NCBI RefSeq assembly: GCF_013114825.1
Contig: NZ_JAAVLX010000006.1
Coordinates: 1 to 64,000 of the forward strand
Length of the DNA: 64,000 nucleotides
Reading direction: 5' to 3'
Origin: Bradyrhizobium australiense
GTDB lineage: Bacteria; Pseudomonadota; Alphaproteobacteria; Rhizobiales; Xanthobacteraceae
The notes below the pieces were generated by a model. That model saw only the letters and a list, made by a program, of their open reading frames with translations. It ran no database searches and had not been told where the DNA came from. Every line of letters begins with the position of its first letter. Within the stretch, counting starts at the first letter, position 1. The position numbers and the translations under genes were made by a program. Below are positions 40,820 through 50,079 of this stretch, in pieces.

Positions 40820-41845
40820 ATGAATCTTGCTGACCTCAACAAGGTTGCCCTCGCCATGGTCACCCCGGGCAAGGGCATTCTCGCCGCCGACGAATCCTCG
40901 GGCACGATCAAGAAGCGTTTTGACGCCATCAAGGTCGAATCGACCGAGGAGAACCGCCGCGACTATCGCGAGATGCTGTTCCGCTCCACCGAGGCGATGA
41001 GCAAGTACGTCTCGGGCGTGATCCTCTACGACGAGACCATCTGGCAGAACGCAAAGGACGGCACGCCGCTGGTCAAGCTGATCGAGCAGGCCGGCGCGAT
41101 CCCCGGGATCAAGGTTGATGAAGGGACGCAGGCGCTGCCGCAGTGTCCGGGTGAACTGGTCACCGTCGGCCTCGATAAGCTTGCCGAGCGCCTGAAAAAA
41201 TACTACGAGCGCGGCGCGCGCTTCGCCAAATGGCGCGCGGTGATCGATATCGGCAGCGGTATCCCCACCATGACCGCGATCAGCGTCAACGCGCACGCGC
41301 TGGCGCGCTATGCCGCGCTGTGCCAGGCGGCGCAGATCGTGCCGATCGTCGAGCCGGAAGTGCTGATGGACGGCGATCACGATATCGACCGCTGCTACGA
41401 CGTGACTCAGCGCGTGCTGAACAAGACGTTCCAGGAATTGCGGGTGCAGCGCGTCGAGCTCGAGGGCATGGTGCTGAAGCCCAACATGGCGATCTCGGGC
41501 AAGAAGTGCCCGAAGCAGGCTTCCGTTGATGAAGTCGCGGAGAAAACCGTCCGTCTCCTGAAGGCGTGCGTTCCTGCGGCCGTGCCGGGCATCGCCTTCC
41601 TCTCCGGCGGACAATCCGATGAAGAAGCAACCGCGCATCTGAATGCGATGAACCGCAGCGGCGGCCTGCCATGGCGGCTGACCTTCTCCTACGGCCGGGC
41701 GCTGCAGGCGGCGCCGCAGAAGGCTTGGTCCGGCAAGGCCGAGAATGTCGCCGCGGGCCAGCGCGCGTTCACGCACCGTGCGCGGATGAACGCGCTGGCG
41801 AGCAAGGGCGAGTGGGAAACCGGCCTGGAAAAGAAGGTCGCCTAG
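40820..41845 (+). CDS. Class I fructose-1,6-bisphosphate aldolase
   Basis: A 341-residue Schiff-base aldolase of the vertebrate-like class I family. The lysine that forms the Schiff base is K220 in L-E-G-M-V-L-K-P-N-M. The N-terminal ILAADESSGTIKKRF, the E-P-E segment (about 178-180) and LSGGQSDEEATAHLN (about 265) are all conserved. CGGAGAA lies about 10 bases before the ATG at 40820. Enzymatically it duplicates the preceding class II gene; the two may differ in metal need or growth condition. Confidence 0.95.
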   Translation: MNLADLNKVALAMVTPGKGILAADESSGTIKKRFDAIKVESTEENRRDYREMLFRSTEAMSKYVSGVILYDETIWQNAKDGTPLVKLIEQAGAIPGIKVDEGTQALPQCPGELVTVGLDKLAERLKKYYERGARFAKWRAVIDIGSGIPTMTAISVNAHALARYAALCQAAQIVPIVEPEVLMDGDHDIDRCYDVTQRVLNKTFQELRVQRVELEGMVLKPNMAISGKKCPKQASVDEVAEKTVRLLKACVPAAVPGIAFLSGGQSDEEATAHLNAMNRSGGLPWRLTFSYGRALQAAPQKAWSGKAENVAAGQRAFTHRARMNALASKGEWETGLEKKVA

Positions 41846-41847
41846 AC

Positions 41848-42558
41848 TTGGCCAATAAACCCGTTCCGCCGCGCCCGGCGCCGCGCCTCTATCTTGCGAC
41901 GCCCGAGGTGGACGATCAGTCGCAGCTCGCAAACCAGCTTCCGGAGCTGTTGGCCGCGGCCGACGTCGCGGCGGTGCTGCTGCGGCTGAAGACGACCGAC
42001 CAGCGCACGATGATCGCGCGCGTGAGAGCACTTGCGCCCGCGATCCAGAACACCGGCGCGGCGCTATTGCTCGACGGCCATGTCGAACTGGTGGCGCGCG
42101 CTGGTGCAGATGGCGCGCATCTCAACGGCCTCGCCGCGCTGGAGGATGCCTTGCCGTCGCTGAAGCCGGACCGCATTGCCGGCGTCGGCGGCCTTGCCAC
42201 ACGGCACGATTCGATGGCCGCGGGCGAAGCGGGCGCCGACTACGTGCTGTTCGGCGAGCCCGATGCAGAGGGCCAGCGGCCATCGACCGAAGCGATCGCC
42301 GAGCGCCTGCAATGGTGGGATGAATTGTTCGAGCCGCCCTGCATCGGCTTTGCCGTCTCGCGCGCAGAGGCTTCTGAATTCGCGCGCGCAGGAGCCGATT
42401 TCGTGCTGGTTGGCGATTTCATCTGGGCCGACCCACGCGGCGCAAAGGCTGCGCTGATCGATACGGCGCAGGCGATTGCGGAAGTGCACGAAGCAGCGTT
42501 CGGAAAAGCCAAAGCTGGCACCGATAAGTCTGGCACGGAAAAGGCCGGGCGCGGATAA
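41848..42558 (+). CDS. Thiamine-phosphate synthase-like (ThiE-fold) protein
   Basis: A 236-residue TIM-barrel protein related to thiamine phosphate synthase. I see the ThiE layout: RLYLATPEVDD strand 1, R-V-R-A-L-A-P, G-A-A-L-L-L-D-G-H, G-A-D-G-A-H-L (about 88-94), GVGGLATRHDSMAAGEAGADYVLFGEP and G-A-D-F-V-L-V-G near the end. The start is TTG at 41848, two bases after the aldolase stop. The usual ThiE Mg-pyrophosphate residues are only partly evident, so real thiamine synthesis is uncertain. A Lys/Gly/Thr-rich tail follows about residue 215. Confidence 0.75.
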   Translation: MANKPVPPRPAPRLYLATPEVDDQSQLANQLPELLAAADVAAVLLRLKTTDQRTMIARVRALAPAIQNTGAALLLDGHVELVARAGADGAHLNGLAALEDALPSLKPDRIAGVGGLATRHDSMAAGEAGADYVLFGEPDAEGQRPSTEAIAERLQWWDELFEPPCIGFAVSRAEASEFARAGADFVLVGDFIWADPRGAKAALIDTAQAIAEVHEAAFGKAKAGTDKSGTEKAGRG

Positions 42559-42566
42559 CGCCGGAT

Positions 42567-43661
42567 ATGAAACTCCTGCGTCTCATATCGCTGCTTGCGG
42601 GCCTCTCGATGACGATGGCTGGCGCCTCCGCGCAGATCTCGCTGACGCCGCCTGCCGCACAACCGCCCGCGGGCGCTCCGGCTGCGAAAAAGGAAGCGCC
42701 GCCCAAGCCAAAAGCTCCGCCCGCGGCGAAGCAGCCCACCGCGCCGAAGCCGGCGACAGCGCCCAAACCGGCGGCAACGCCCACGCCCGCCCCCTCGCCG
42801 GCGGCCGCCTTCGAGGATCCGAACGTCGACGTCGTTTATGGCGCCTATCAGCGCGGCATGTACAAGACGGCGTTCGATCTCGCGACGACGCGCGCGCAGC
42901 ATAATGGCGATCCCAAGGCGATGACGATGCTGGGCGAACTCTACGCCAACGGGCTCGGCATCAAGCGCGACTATGCCAAGGCCGCCGATTGGTACCAGCG
43001 GGCAGCCGATGCCGGCGACCGCGAGGGCATGTTCGCGCTCGCCATGATGCGGCTGTCCGGCCGCGGCGGCGCCACCAATCGGGAGCAGGCGGTCAAGCTT
43101 TTGGCCTCCGCGGCCAAGCTCGGCAACCCGAAGGCGGCCTACAATCTGGCGCTGCTCTATCTCGACGGCAACACGCTGCCGCAGGACGTCCAGCGCGCTG
43201 CCGAACTGCTGCGCGTCGCAGCCGACGCAGGCAATCCGGAAGCGCAATACGCGCTCGCCACCTTCTACAAGGAAGGCACCGGCGTGCCGAAGGACATCGA
43301 CAAGGCGGTGCGGTTGCTGCAGGCGGCGTCGCTAGCCGATAATGTCGACGCCGAGGTCGAGTACGCGATTGCGCTCTACAACGGCACCGGCACGCCGAGG
43401 AACCAGGCCGCGGCGGTCGCGCTGCTGCGCAAGGCGGCGCGGCAGAACTCGCCGATCGCGCAGAACCGGCTCGCCCGCGTGCTGGTGACCGGACAGGGCG
43501 CGCCGATGGACAAGATCGAAGGCTTCAAGTGGCACATTGTCGCCAAAACCGCAGGAAAAGGCGATCCTGAGCTGGACGAAAGGTTCTCTGAGATCAGTGC
43601 CGAAGATCGCGCCAAGGTCCAGGAAGCCGCGAAAAAATGGATCGGCACTGCCAATAAATGA
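42567..43661 (+). CDS. Exported Sel1-repeat (SLR) protein
   Basis: A 364-residue exported protein: signal peptide ending about residue 22 (ASA-Q), a Pro/Ala/Lys-rich linker (about 28-82), then six or so Sel1-like repeats of about 36 residues (from 85 to about 330; e.g. AMTMLGELYANGLGIKRDYAKAADWYQRAADAGD, AQYALATFYKEGTGVPKDIDKAVRLLQAA). Such proteins mediate protein contacts in the envelope. It is 8 bases behind the ThiE-like gene. Confidence 0.9.
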   Translation: MKLLRLISLLAGLSMTMAGASAQISLTPPAAQPPAGAPAAKKEAPPKPKAPPAAKQPTAPKPATAPKPAATPTPAPSPAAAFEDPNVDVVYGAYQRGMYKTAFDLATTRAQHNGDPKAMTMLGELYANGLGIKRDYAKAADWYQRAADAGDREGMFALAMMRLSGRGGATNREQAVKLLASAAKLGNPKAAYNLALLYLDGNTLPQDVQRAAELLRVAADAGNPEAQYALATFYKEGTGVPKDIDKAVRLLQAASLADNVDAEVEYAIALYNGTGTPRNQAAAVALLRKAARQNSPIAQNRLARVLVTGQGAPMDKIEGFKWHIVAKTAGKGDPELDERFSEISAEDRAKVQEAAKKWIGTANK

Positions 43662-43703
43662 CGCCTTGACGGCAGCGGCTCCAGAGGGCACCCATGCCTG
43701 ACC

Positions 43704-43840
43704 CGTCATCCCCAGGGTACTCGCGGGCACGCGAGCCTCGAAGGATGAACGGACCCGCCGGTGGCCGCCGTCCTTTAAAGACGCGTGTCCCGCGCTCCCA
43801 GCAACAACGGCGTAGCCGTTGTGCGGGGATGACGGAACAA
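43704..43840. repeat. Dispersed repeat, 'ccgtcatccccagggtactcgcgggcacg' type
   Basis: Within the Sel1-suhB spacer: 'gacccgtcatccccag', 'cgaaggatgaacggaccc', 'ccgtcctttaaagacgcgtgtcccgcg' and 'gcgtagccgttgtgcggggatgacgg'. The ends 'gtcatcccca'/'ggggatgac' are inverted. Copies of 'gtcatccc(c)' repeats recur elsewhere in the window. Confidence 0.55.
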
Positions 43841-43888
43841 TGCTCAACCCGCCACCCACAATCATCGCGCCAACGAAACCTGTTCATC

Positions 43889-44683
43889 ATGCTCTACTCA
43901 GCCCTCATCAACGTCATGGTGAAAGCCGCGCGCCGCGCCGGCCGCAGCCTCAAGCGTGACCTCGGCGAGATCGAACATCTGCAGGTGTCGCTGAAGGGCC
44001 CGGCCAACTTCGTCACCAAGGCAGACAGGCGCGCCGAGGAAATGCTCTACGAGGACCTCGCCAAGGCACGCCCCGGTTACGGCTTCATCGGCGAGGAAGG
44101 CGGCACGCGCGAAGGCGCCGACAAGAGCCACACCTGGATCGTCGATCCGCTCGACGGCACCACCAACTTTCTGCATGGCATCCCGCAATTCGCGATCTCG
44201 ATCGGCCTGGCCCGCGAGAGCACCGTCATCGCCGGCGTGATCTACAATCCGGCTAATGACGAGTTGTACATCGCCGAGCGCGGCAAGGGCGCATTCCTCA
44301 ATGATCAGCGGCTGCGCGTCGCCGGCCGCCGGCAACTCAACGAATGCGTTGTTGCCTGCGGCCTGCCGCATATCGGCCGCGGCGACCACGCGCTGGCCAA
44401 CCGTGAGATGGCCGCGCTGCAGAACAAGGTCGCCGGCTTCCGCCGCTTCGGCGCCGCCTCGCTCGACCTCGCTTTCGTCGCCGCCGGCCGCCTCGACGGC
44501 TATTGGGAACGCAACCTGTCGCCATGGGACATCGCAGCCGGACAGATCATGGTGCGTGAAGCCGGTGGCTTGATCTCGGACATCGGCGGCAACGACGATG
44601 CGCTGAAGACCGGCGATGTGGTGTGCGGCAACGAGTTCGTGCACGGGGAACTGGTGAAGATCCTGAAGCCGTTGGACAGGTGA
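43889..44683 (+). CDS. suhB: Inositol monophosphatase family protein (SuhB-like)
   Basis: A 264-residue Mg-dependent phosphatase of the inositol monophosphatase/SuhB family. Metal-binding motifs: G-F-I-G-E-E-G-G (about 67), W-I-V-D-P-L-D-G-T-T-N-F (about 84-95) and W-D-I-A-A-G (about 213). The start ATG at 43889 was chosen over a longer frame running through repeat DNA. Substrates can be inositol phosphates, fructose-1,6-bisphosphate or 3'-phosphoadenosine phosphates; SuhB also acts in rRNA antitermination in E. coli. It follows the aldolase cluster. Confidence 0.9.
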   Translation: MLYSALINVMVKAARRAGRSLKRDLGEIEHLQVSLKGPANFVTKADRRAEEMLYEDLAKARPGYGFIGEEGGTREGADKSHTWIVDPLDGTTNFLHGIPQFAISIGLARESTVIAGVIYNPANDELYIAERGKGAFLNDQRLRVAGRRQLNECVVACGLPHIGRGDHALANREMAALQNKVAGFRRFGAASLDLAFVAAGRLDGYWERNLSPWDIAAGQIMVREAGGLISDIGGNDDALKTGDVVCGNEFVHGELVKILKPLDR

Positions 44684-44698
44684 GCGCCACCACGTTTG

Positions 44699-44804
44699 CT
44701 GTCATTATCCGCGAACGCGGATGATCCAGTACTCCGCGGCAGCCGTGATGCGCCACACTTGATATCACGGCGTACTGGATGCCCCGCCTGCGCGGGGCAT
44801 GACG
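44699..44804. repeat. Dispersed palindromic repeat, 'GATCCAGTACTCCGCGGC' family
   Basis: 'tgtcattatccgcgaacgcggatgatccagtactccgcggc' with the inverted 'gcgtactggatgccccgcctgcgcggggcatgacga'. Same family as 25345, 60622 and 62660. It separates the convergent suhB and RND pump genes. Confidence 0.75.
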
Positions 44805-44808
44805 AGTA

Positions 44809-47800
44809 TCAAGGCTTGGCTGGCGCGGGCGGCCCATGCGGCTCCGCCGCCTCCTCCACCTTCTCCCGGTCCCCCGCCAGCACACGCTGCACCGAGACGA
44901 AGAACACCGGCACCATCAACAGCGCCAGGATCACCACCGCGATCATGCCGCCCATCACGCTGGTGCCGAGCGCCTGCTGGCTGGCGCCGCCGGCGCCGGT
45001 CGCGATCGCCATCGGCAGCACGCCGCAGACGAAGGCCAGGCCGGTCATCAGGATCGGGCGGAAGCGCAACGAGCAGGCTTCGATCGTCGCTTCCATCAAC
45101 GGCTTACCTTGCGCGCGCAGATCCTTGGCGAATTCGATGATGAGGATGGCATCCTTGGCCGCGAGGCCAATAATGGTGATCAGACCAACGGTGAAGTAGA
45201 CGTCGTTCGGCAGGCCGCGCATCGTGGCCGCAATCACCGCGCCGCAGACGCCGAGCGGCACTGTCAGCAGCACCGCCAGCGGAATGGTCCAGCTTTCATA
45301 GAGCGCGGCGAGCAGCAGGAACACCACCAGCACCGAGAGACCGAGCAGGAACGGCGCTTGCGAGCCCGACAGCTTTTCCTGCAGCGACTGGCCGGTCCAT
45401 TCGTAACCGAAGCCGCGCGGCAGCTTGCCCGCGAGCCGCTCCATCTCGGCAATGGCATCGCCGGACGTGAAGCCGGGCTTGGCTTCGCCTGAGATGCGCA
45501 CGGCGGGATAGTAGTTGAAGCCTGCAATCTGGGTCGGCCCCTTCGACCACTGAACCCTGGCGAAAGCGGAGAACGGCACCAATTGGCCGCGGCTGTTCTT
45601 GACATTGTAGTTGAGGATGTCGTCCGCATTCATGCGGCTGGCGCGGTCAGCCTGCACGATGACGCGCTGCATCCGCCCGCGGTTCGGGAAATCGTTGATG
45701 TAGTTCGAGCCGAGATTGGTCGAGATGGTCTGGTTGATGTCCTCGAAGGTGACGCCGAATGCGCCGGCCTTTTCGCGGTCGATCACCAGATTGACCTGCG
45801 GCGCCGGCGGCAGGCCCTCGACATAGACCTTCTGCAGCACGCGGCCGGCATTGGCTTCCGCGATCAGCCGGTCGGCGGCGGCGACCAGCGCTGGATAGCC
45901 CTTCTGCCCGCGGTCCTGCAGGCGGAACGAGAAGCCCGAGGAGTTGCCGAGATTGTCGATCGGCGGCGGCTGCAGCGCCGAAATCCTGGCGTCGCGGATC
46001 GAGGAGAGGTCGCGATTGATGTCGGCCACAATCGCGGCGGCGGAATCTTTCGCTCCGCGCTCCGACCAATCTTTCAACGTGATGAAGGCCTGCGCGGTGT
46101 TCATGCCTTGGCCGAGGAAGCTGAAGCCGGTGAGGAAGGTGACGTCCTCGACGCCGACGCGCTCGCGCAAGTATTTTTCGACCTGCTCGACCGCGGCCTC
46201 GGTACGGGCATAGGAGGAGTCGGACGGCGTCTGTACGTCGGTGGTGATAAAACCCTGGTCGTCGACCGGCAGGAAGCCGCCGGGCAGCCGGACGAAGCCC
46301 CAGCCCAGACCGATCAGGAGCGCCGCGTAGATCAGCATCAGGCGCCCGGTGCGCTTCAGCGAGCCCTGCACGGTGCGCGAATAGCCGACGCGGCTCGTCT
46401 CGAGCACGCGGTTGAACCAGCCGAACACGCCCTTGCGCGCATGGCCGTGGCCGGCCTCGACCGGCTTCAAGAGCGTCGCACACAAAGCCGGCGTCAGCGA
46501 AAGCGCCATCAGCGCGGAGAAGGCGATGGCGGACACCATCGTAACGGAGAACTGGCGGTAGATGATGCCGACCGATCCCGGGAAGAACGCCATCGGCACG
46601 AACACCGCCATCAGCACCAGCGTGATGCCAATGATGGCGCCGGTGATTTGCGACATCGCCTTGCGGGTGGCCTCCTTCGGCGGCAGGCCCTCTTCCGCCA
46701 TGATGCGCTCGACGTTCTCGACTACGACGATGGCGTCGTCGACGAGAATGCCGACCGCGAGCACCATGCCGAACATGGTCAGCATGTTGATCGAATAGCC
46801 GGCGGCCATCAGCATCGCGCAGGTGCCGAGCAGCGCTACCGGCACCACGATGGTCGGGATGATGGTGTAGCGGATGTTCTGCAGGAACAGGAACATCACG
46901 ATGAAGACCAGCACCACCGCTTCCACCAGCGTCATCAGCACTTTGTTGATCGAGGCCTTGACGACGGGCGTGATGTTGTAGGGGATTTCGTAGCCGATGT
47001 TGGCCGGAAAGAACTTTGATAGTTCCTTCATCTTGGCTTCGACGGCGCTGGCCGTGGCAAGCGCGTTGCCGGTCGGCGACAGCAGCACCGAAAGGCCCGC
47101 GGTCGGCTTGCCGTTGAGCCTGGTGTTGAACTGGTAGCTCAAGCCGCCGATCTCGATGCGGGCGACGTCGCGCAGCCGCACTGTCGATCCGTCCGGATTC
47201 GCGCGCAGCGTGATGGCGCCGAACTCGTCGGGCGAGGAGAGCTGGCCCTTGACCAGCACCAGCGCCGAAATTCGCTGTTCAGCGGTGCTGGGCTCGGCGC
47301 CGACGCTGCCCGAGGCGACCTGCGCGTTCTGCGCTGTTATCGACCTGTTGACGTCGTCGGCAGTGAGGCCGTAGCCGACGAGTTTTGCCGGATCGACCCA
47401 GATCCGCAAAGAGCGTTCCGTCGAATAGAGCGTGGCGCGGCCGACGCCGGGAATGCGCCTGATCTCGCCGAGCACGTTGCGGATCATGAAGTCGCCAAGG
47501 CCGATTTCGTCGAGCGAGCCGTCGGTCGAGTTCAGCGTAATGATCTGCAGCACGGCGGAGGAGGCTTCCTCGACCAGGATGCCCTGCTGGATCACGGCGC
47601 GCGGAAGCCGCGCCTCGACGCGCTTGAGGCGGTTCTGTACCTCGACCGAGGCCGCACCGGTCTCGGTTCCGGGCACGAAATTGGCGATGATTTCGACCTG
47701 TCCCAGCGAGTCGGAGGTCGATTCGAAATTAAGAATGCCGGAGGCGCCGTTGAGCTCCTCCTCGATTAACCGCGTGACGCTGTTATAGAGATTTTCCGGC

Positions 47801-47958
47801 GATGCGCCGGGATAGCTGGTCGAGATCGAGATCGAGGGCGGTGCGATGATCGGATATTGCGCGACCGCCAGCAGCGGGATCGAGATCGCGCCGACCAGGC
47901 AGATGAAAAGCGCGACGACCCAGGCAAAGATCGGCCTGTCAATGAAGAAGCTGGGCAT
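44809..47958 (-). CDS. RND multidrug efflux pump inner-membrane transporter (HAE1 family)
   Basis: A 1049-residue AcrB/MexF-type proton antiporter. It opens MPSFFIDRPIFAWVVALFICL (first membrane helix); the two proton-relay aspartates lie in G-I-L-V-D-D-A-I-V-V-V-E-N-V (TM4), and a matching TM10-12 half ends with the usual GxxxxxxFxPxFF-like P-V-F-F-V-S-V-Q-R-V. Length and duplicated periplasmic loops are standard. It is 9 bases behind its adaptor gene. No dedicated regulator is adjacent, and an outer-membrane channel gene is not in the window. Confidence 0.95.
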   Translation of the reverse strand: MPSFFIDRPIFAWVVALFICLVGAISIPLLAVAQYPIIAPPSISISTSYPGASPENLYNSVTRLIEEELNGASGILNFESTSDSLGQVEIIANFVPGTETGAASVEVQNRLKRVEARLPRAVIQQGILVEEASSAVLQIITLNSTDGSLDEIGLGDFMIRNVLGEIRRIPGVGRATLYSTERSLRIWVDPAKLVGYGLTADDVNRSITAQNAQVASGSVGAEPSTAEQRISALVLVKGQLSSPDEFGAITLRANPDGSTVRLRDVARIEIGGLSYQFNTRLNGKPTAGLSVLLSPTGNALATASAVEAKMKELSKFFPANIGYEIPYNITPVVKASINKVLMTLVEAVVLVFIVMFLFLQNIRYTIIPTIVVPVALLGTCAMLMAAGYSINMLTMFGMVLAVGILVDDAIVVVENVERIMAEEGLPPKEATRKAMSQITGAIIGITLVLMAVFVPMAFFPGSVGIIYRQFSVTMVSAIAFSALMALSLTPALCATLLKPVEAGHGHARKGVFGWFNRVLETSRVGYSRTVQGSLKRTGRLMLIYAALLIGLGWGFVRLPGGFLPVDDQGFITTDVQTPSDSSYARTEAAVEQVEKYLRERVGVEDVTFLTGFSFLGQGMNTAQAFITLKDWSERGAKDSAAAIVADINRDLSSIRDARISALQPPPIDNLGNSSGFSFRLQDRGQKGYPALVAAADRLIAEANAGRVLQKVYVEGLPPAPQVNLVIDREKAGAFGVTFEDINQTISTNLGSNYINDFPNRGRMQRVIVQADRASRMNADDILNYNVKNSRGQLVPFSAFARVQWSKGPTQIAGFNYYPAVRISGEAKPGFTSGDAIAEMERLAGKLPRGFGYEWTGQSLQEKLSGSQAPFLLGLSVLVVFLLLAALYESWTIPLAVLLTVPLGVCGAVIAATMRGLPNDVYFTVGLITIIGLAAKDAILIIEFAKDLRAQGKPLMEATIEACSLRFRPILMTGLAFVCGVLPMAIATGAGGASQQALGTSVMGGMIAVVILALLMVPVFFVSVQRVLAGDREKVEEAAEPHGPPAPAKP

Positions 47959-47967
47959 CGACTGGTC

Positions 47968-49179
47968 TCAGTGGCGCGGCGGATTGGCTTGCTGGCTCGA
48001 TATTCCGCCAACAGAGGCATCCGCATCGATCCAAGCCTTCGGCTTGACCTTGTCGCCGGGCACGAATTTCTGGAATCCATCGACGATGATGCGGTCGCCC
48101 TCTTTGAGGCCGTCGCTGATCAGCCACAGGCCGTCCTGCATCGGGCCGGTGCGGACCGGCTGCGTCGCGACACGACCGTCGTCCTTGACTACGAAGACCT
48201 CGCTGCCGCCGCCGGCATCGCGCTGGATCGCCTGCTGCGGCACAGCGATGGCGTCGGAATCGATGCCTTGTTCGATCAGGACGCGGACATACATGCCCGG
48301 CAGTAGTTCGCGATTCGGATTCGGAAACTGTCCGCGCAGCGTGACCTGCCCGGTATAGGCGTCGACCTTGGCATCAGAGAACAGAAGCTTGCCGGGAACC
48401 GGATAAACTGTACCGTCGTCGAGCACGAGGCGGACCTTGGCGACGTCGGGCGCGATCCGGTCGAGGTCACCGCTTTCGAGCGCACGGCGCAACTTGTTCA
48501 TCTCCGACACCGATTGGGTGAAGTCGGCGTAGATCGGATCGAGTTGCTGGATCGTGGCGAGGCTGGTGGTCTCGTTCTGCACCACCAGCGCGCCTTCGCT
48601 CACCAGCGCGGCACCGACGACGCCGCTGATCGGCGCACGGATCGTTGCGTAATCGAGATTGAGTTTCGCGCGCGCGACTTCGGCCCTGCGGCTGCCGACC
48701 TCGGCCTCGGCCTGGCGCTGGGCCGCGATGGCTTTCTCATTCTCGGCCTCGGGCGCCGCGCGCTGGCTCGTCAGCGTCGCAATTCGTTTCGCATGCTGCG
48801 TGGCCAGATCGAGCGCAGCCACAGCCTTGTCGAGCGCCGCCTCGCTTGCCTGCAATTCGACTTCGAACGGCTTCGGATCGATCCGGTAGAGCGGATCGCC
48901 GGCCTTTACCTCGGTGCCCTGCTGGAACAGGCGCTCGACAACGATGCCCGAGACGCGCGCACGAACTTCGGAAACCCGGGTCGGTGCAATTCGACCGGGC
49001 AATTCGCGGATGATGGCCCGGGACTGCGACCGCACGGTGAAGGTTCCGACTTCGGGTTCGGCCGGTGCTGCAGCGGCGGCGGCCGTCGGCTCTTTACAGC
49101 CAGCCAAAAGCGGCGCCATCGCAGCTAACATCACAACGATGCATGCCGATTGCGTTCGTAGTCCGGACATTGAAAGCAT
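47968..49179 (-). CDS. RND efflux periplasmic adaptor (MFP) lipoprotein
   Basis: A 403-residue membrane-fusion protein with a lipobox (L-L-A-G-C, Cys at about 28). The biotinyl-lipoyl half motifs are RVSGIVVERLFQQGTEVKAGDPLYRID (about 73-100) and IRAPISGVVGAALVSEGALV (about 178-198), with an alpha-hairpin between them, and beta-barrel and membrane-proximal domains (about 210-380). It precedes the RND transporter on the same strand. I use the ATG at 49179; an ATG nine bases further in is equally possible. Confidence 0.93.
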   Translation of the reverse strand: MLSMSGLRTQSACIVVMLAAMAPLLAGCKEPTAAAAAAPAEPEVGTFTVRSQSRAIIRELPGRIAPTRVSEVRARVSGIVVERLFQQGTEVKAGDPLYRIDPKPFEVELQASEAALDKAVAALDLATQHAKRIATLTSQRAAPEAENEKAIAAQRQAEAEVGSRRAEVARAKLNLDYATIRAPISGVVGAALVSEGALVVQNETTSLATIQQLDPIYADFTQSVSEMNKLRRALESGDLDRIAPDVAKVRLVLDDGTVYPVPGKLLFSDAKVDAYTGQVTLRGQFPNPNRELLPGMYVRVLIEQGIDSDAIAVPQQAIQRDAGGGSEVFVVKDDGRVATQPVRTGPMQDGLWLISDGLKEGDRIIVDGFQKFVPGDKVKPKAWIDADASVGGISSQQANPPRH

Positions 49180-49358
49180 TGCCCCAGTTCAGGTTTGAAA
49201 GCGCGAATTGAGTATTCGCGACATTGTCGTCAGCGGTGTCGGGAACTCACGGTTGATGGCATACAGGATAGGGAGAGGCTGCTGCGATGCAATACGGTTT
49301 CGCGGCGGCCCAATGTCACACGACGCTATCGTGCTGAAGTCGCGGCATTTTTCGTGAA

Positions 49359-49670
49359 TCACTCGATTGTGAGCCGGTTCCATTGCGGTCCTGCGCGTCG
49401 CCCGGATGAAAGCGCAATCCGGCGAATGCGACATGCGCTCGATGGTTCCCGGGTTTCGCTTCGCTGCACTCTGGGTACGGGCCAGTTCGCCGCCTTCATG
49501 CGGTAACGGCTGGCGCCCCACTCGCCGCCACCGGCGTATCCAAACAGGCCTGCGGTGGCGAGCAGGAACCAGCGCCAGCGCCGCATCCACAACGCCGTCT
49601 CGCCACAGAACTTGCGAAACACGGGGTCGATTGCGTCGCGACGCTGATCGAAGTTCTCTAACCCATCCAT
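49359..49670 (-). CDS. Uncertain small membrane protein, C-terminus runs into repeat DNA
   Basis: A 103-codon frame, MDGLENFDQRRDAIDPVF..., with one hydrophobic stretch (WFLLATAGLFGYAGGG, about 34-49). A GGGACTGAGG sequence sits just before the ATG. The C-terminal third (VQRSETREPSSACRIRR...) reads like translated repeat DNA of the 'cgaagcgaaacccgg' type, so either the gene was truncated by the repeat or the frame is fortuitous. No family is recognised. Confidence 0.35.
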   Translation of the reverse strand: MDGLENFDQRRDAIDPVFRKFCGETALWMRRWRWFLLATAGLFGYAGGGEWGASRYRMKAANWPVPRVQRSETREPSSACRIRRIALSSGRRAGPQWNRLTIE

Positions 49671-50079
49671 GCCTCAGTCCCGCAGCGACCAGATCGCCAC
49701 CCGTTCTGCAACCGGCCATTGCCGGCGCTGGCGTTACACTTCCGAACGGCCACACGGTACTGGCGATACCGGCCAGACCGAGCGCAAAGGTCGTGTTGAC
49801 CACCAGCCGGAATTGCCGGTCCGCTGCTGCGCTATCCTGGCGCTTGCCATCAGAACAGAGAGAGACGCGGCACACCAGCGCCTCGGGATATAAGAGCGTC
49901 ATAAAAATCCCGGTTGGACATCGAACCGTTCCAAAATACGCTGATGTCAAAGCCGGGTTTTGGGGAGAGATTGCACCGCCGTCGGCCCAAAATCGCGGCT
50001 TGCAGCTTTTTTCTCCAGCCCGCTGTGCCATATTGGTTGGCCGCCAGCGCGGCTTTTCGTAACGGATGACACCCCGCAA
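49671..50079. other. Intergenic stretch before the MotA/TolQ-like gene
   Basis: Together with 49180-49358 and the uncertain small frame, this is a roughly 900-base gene-poor stretch. A minus-strand frame shows a hydrophobic piece (LVVNTTFALGLAGIASTVWPFG) near 49735-49810 just upstream of the 49359-49670 frame but out of phase with it, which could mean a frameshifted gene. I cannot support more. Confidence 0.35.

Noticed and set aside
39599..42031. An 810-codon open frame on the minus strand opposite the two aldolase genes
   Set aside because: It is antisense to two complete, recognisable enzymes; its Arg/His/Asp-rich composition and lack of domains are usual for GC-rich shadow frames.
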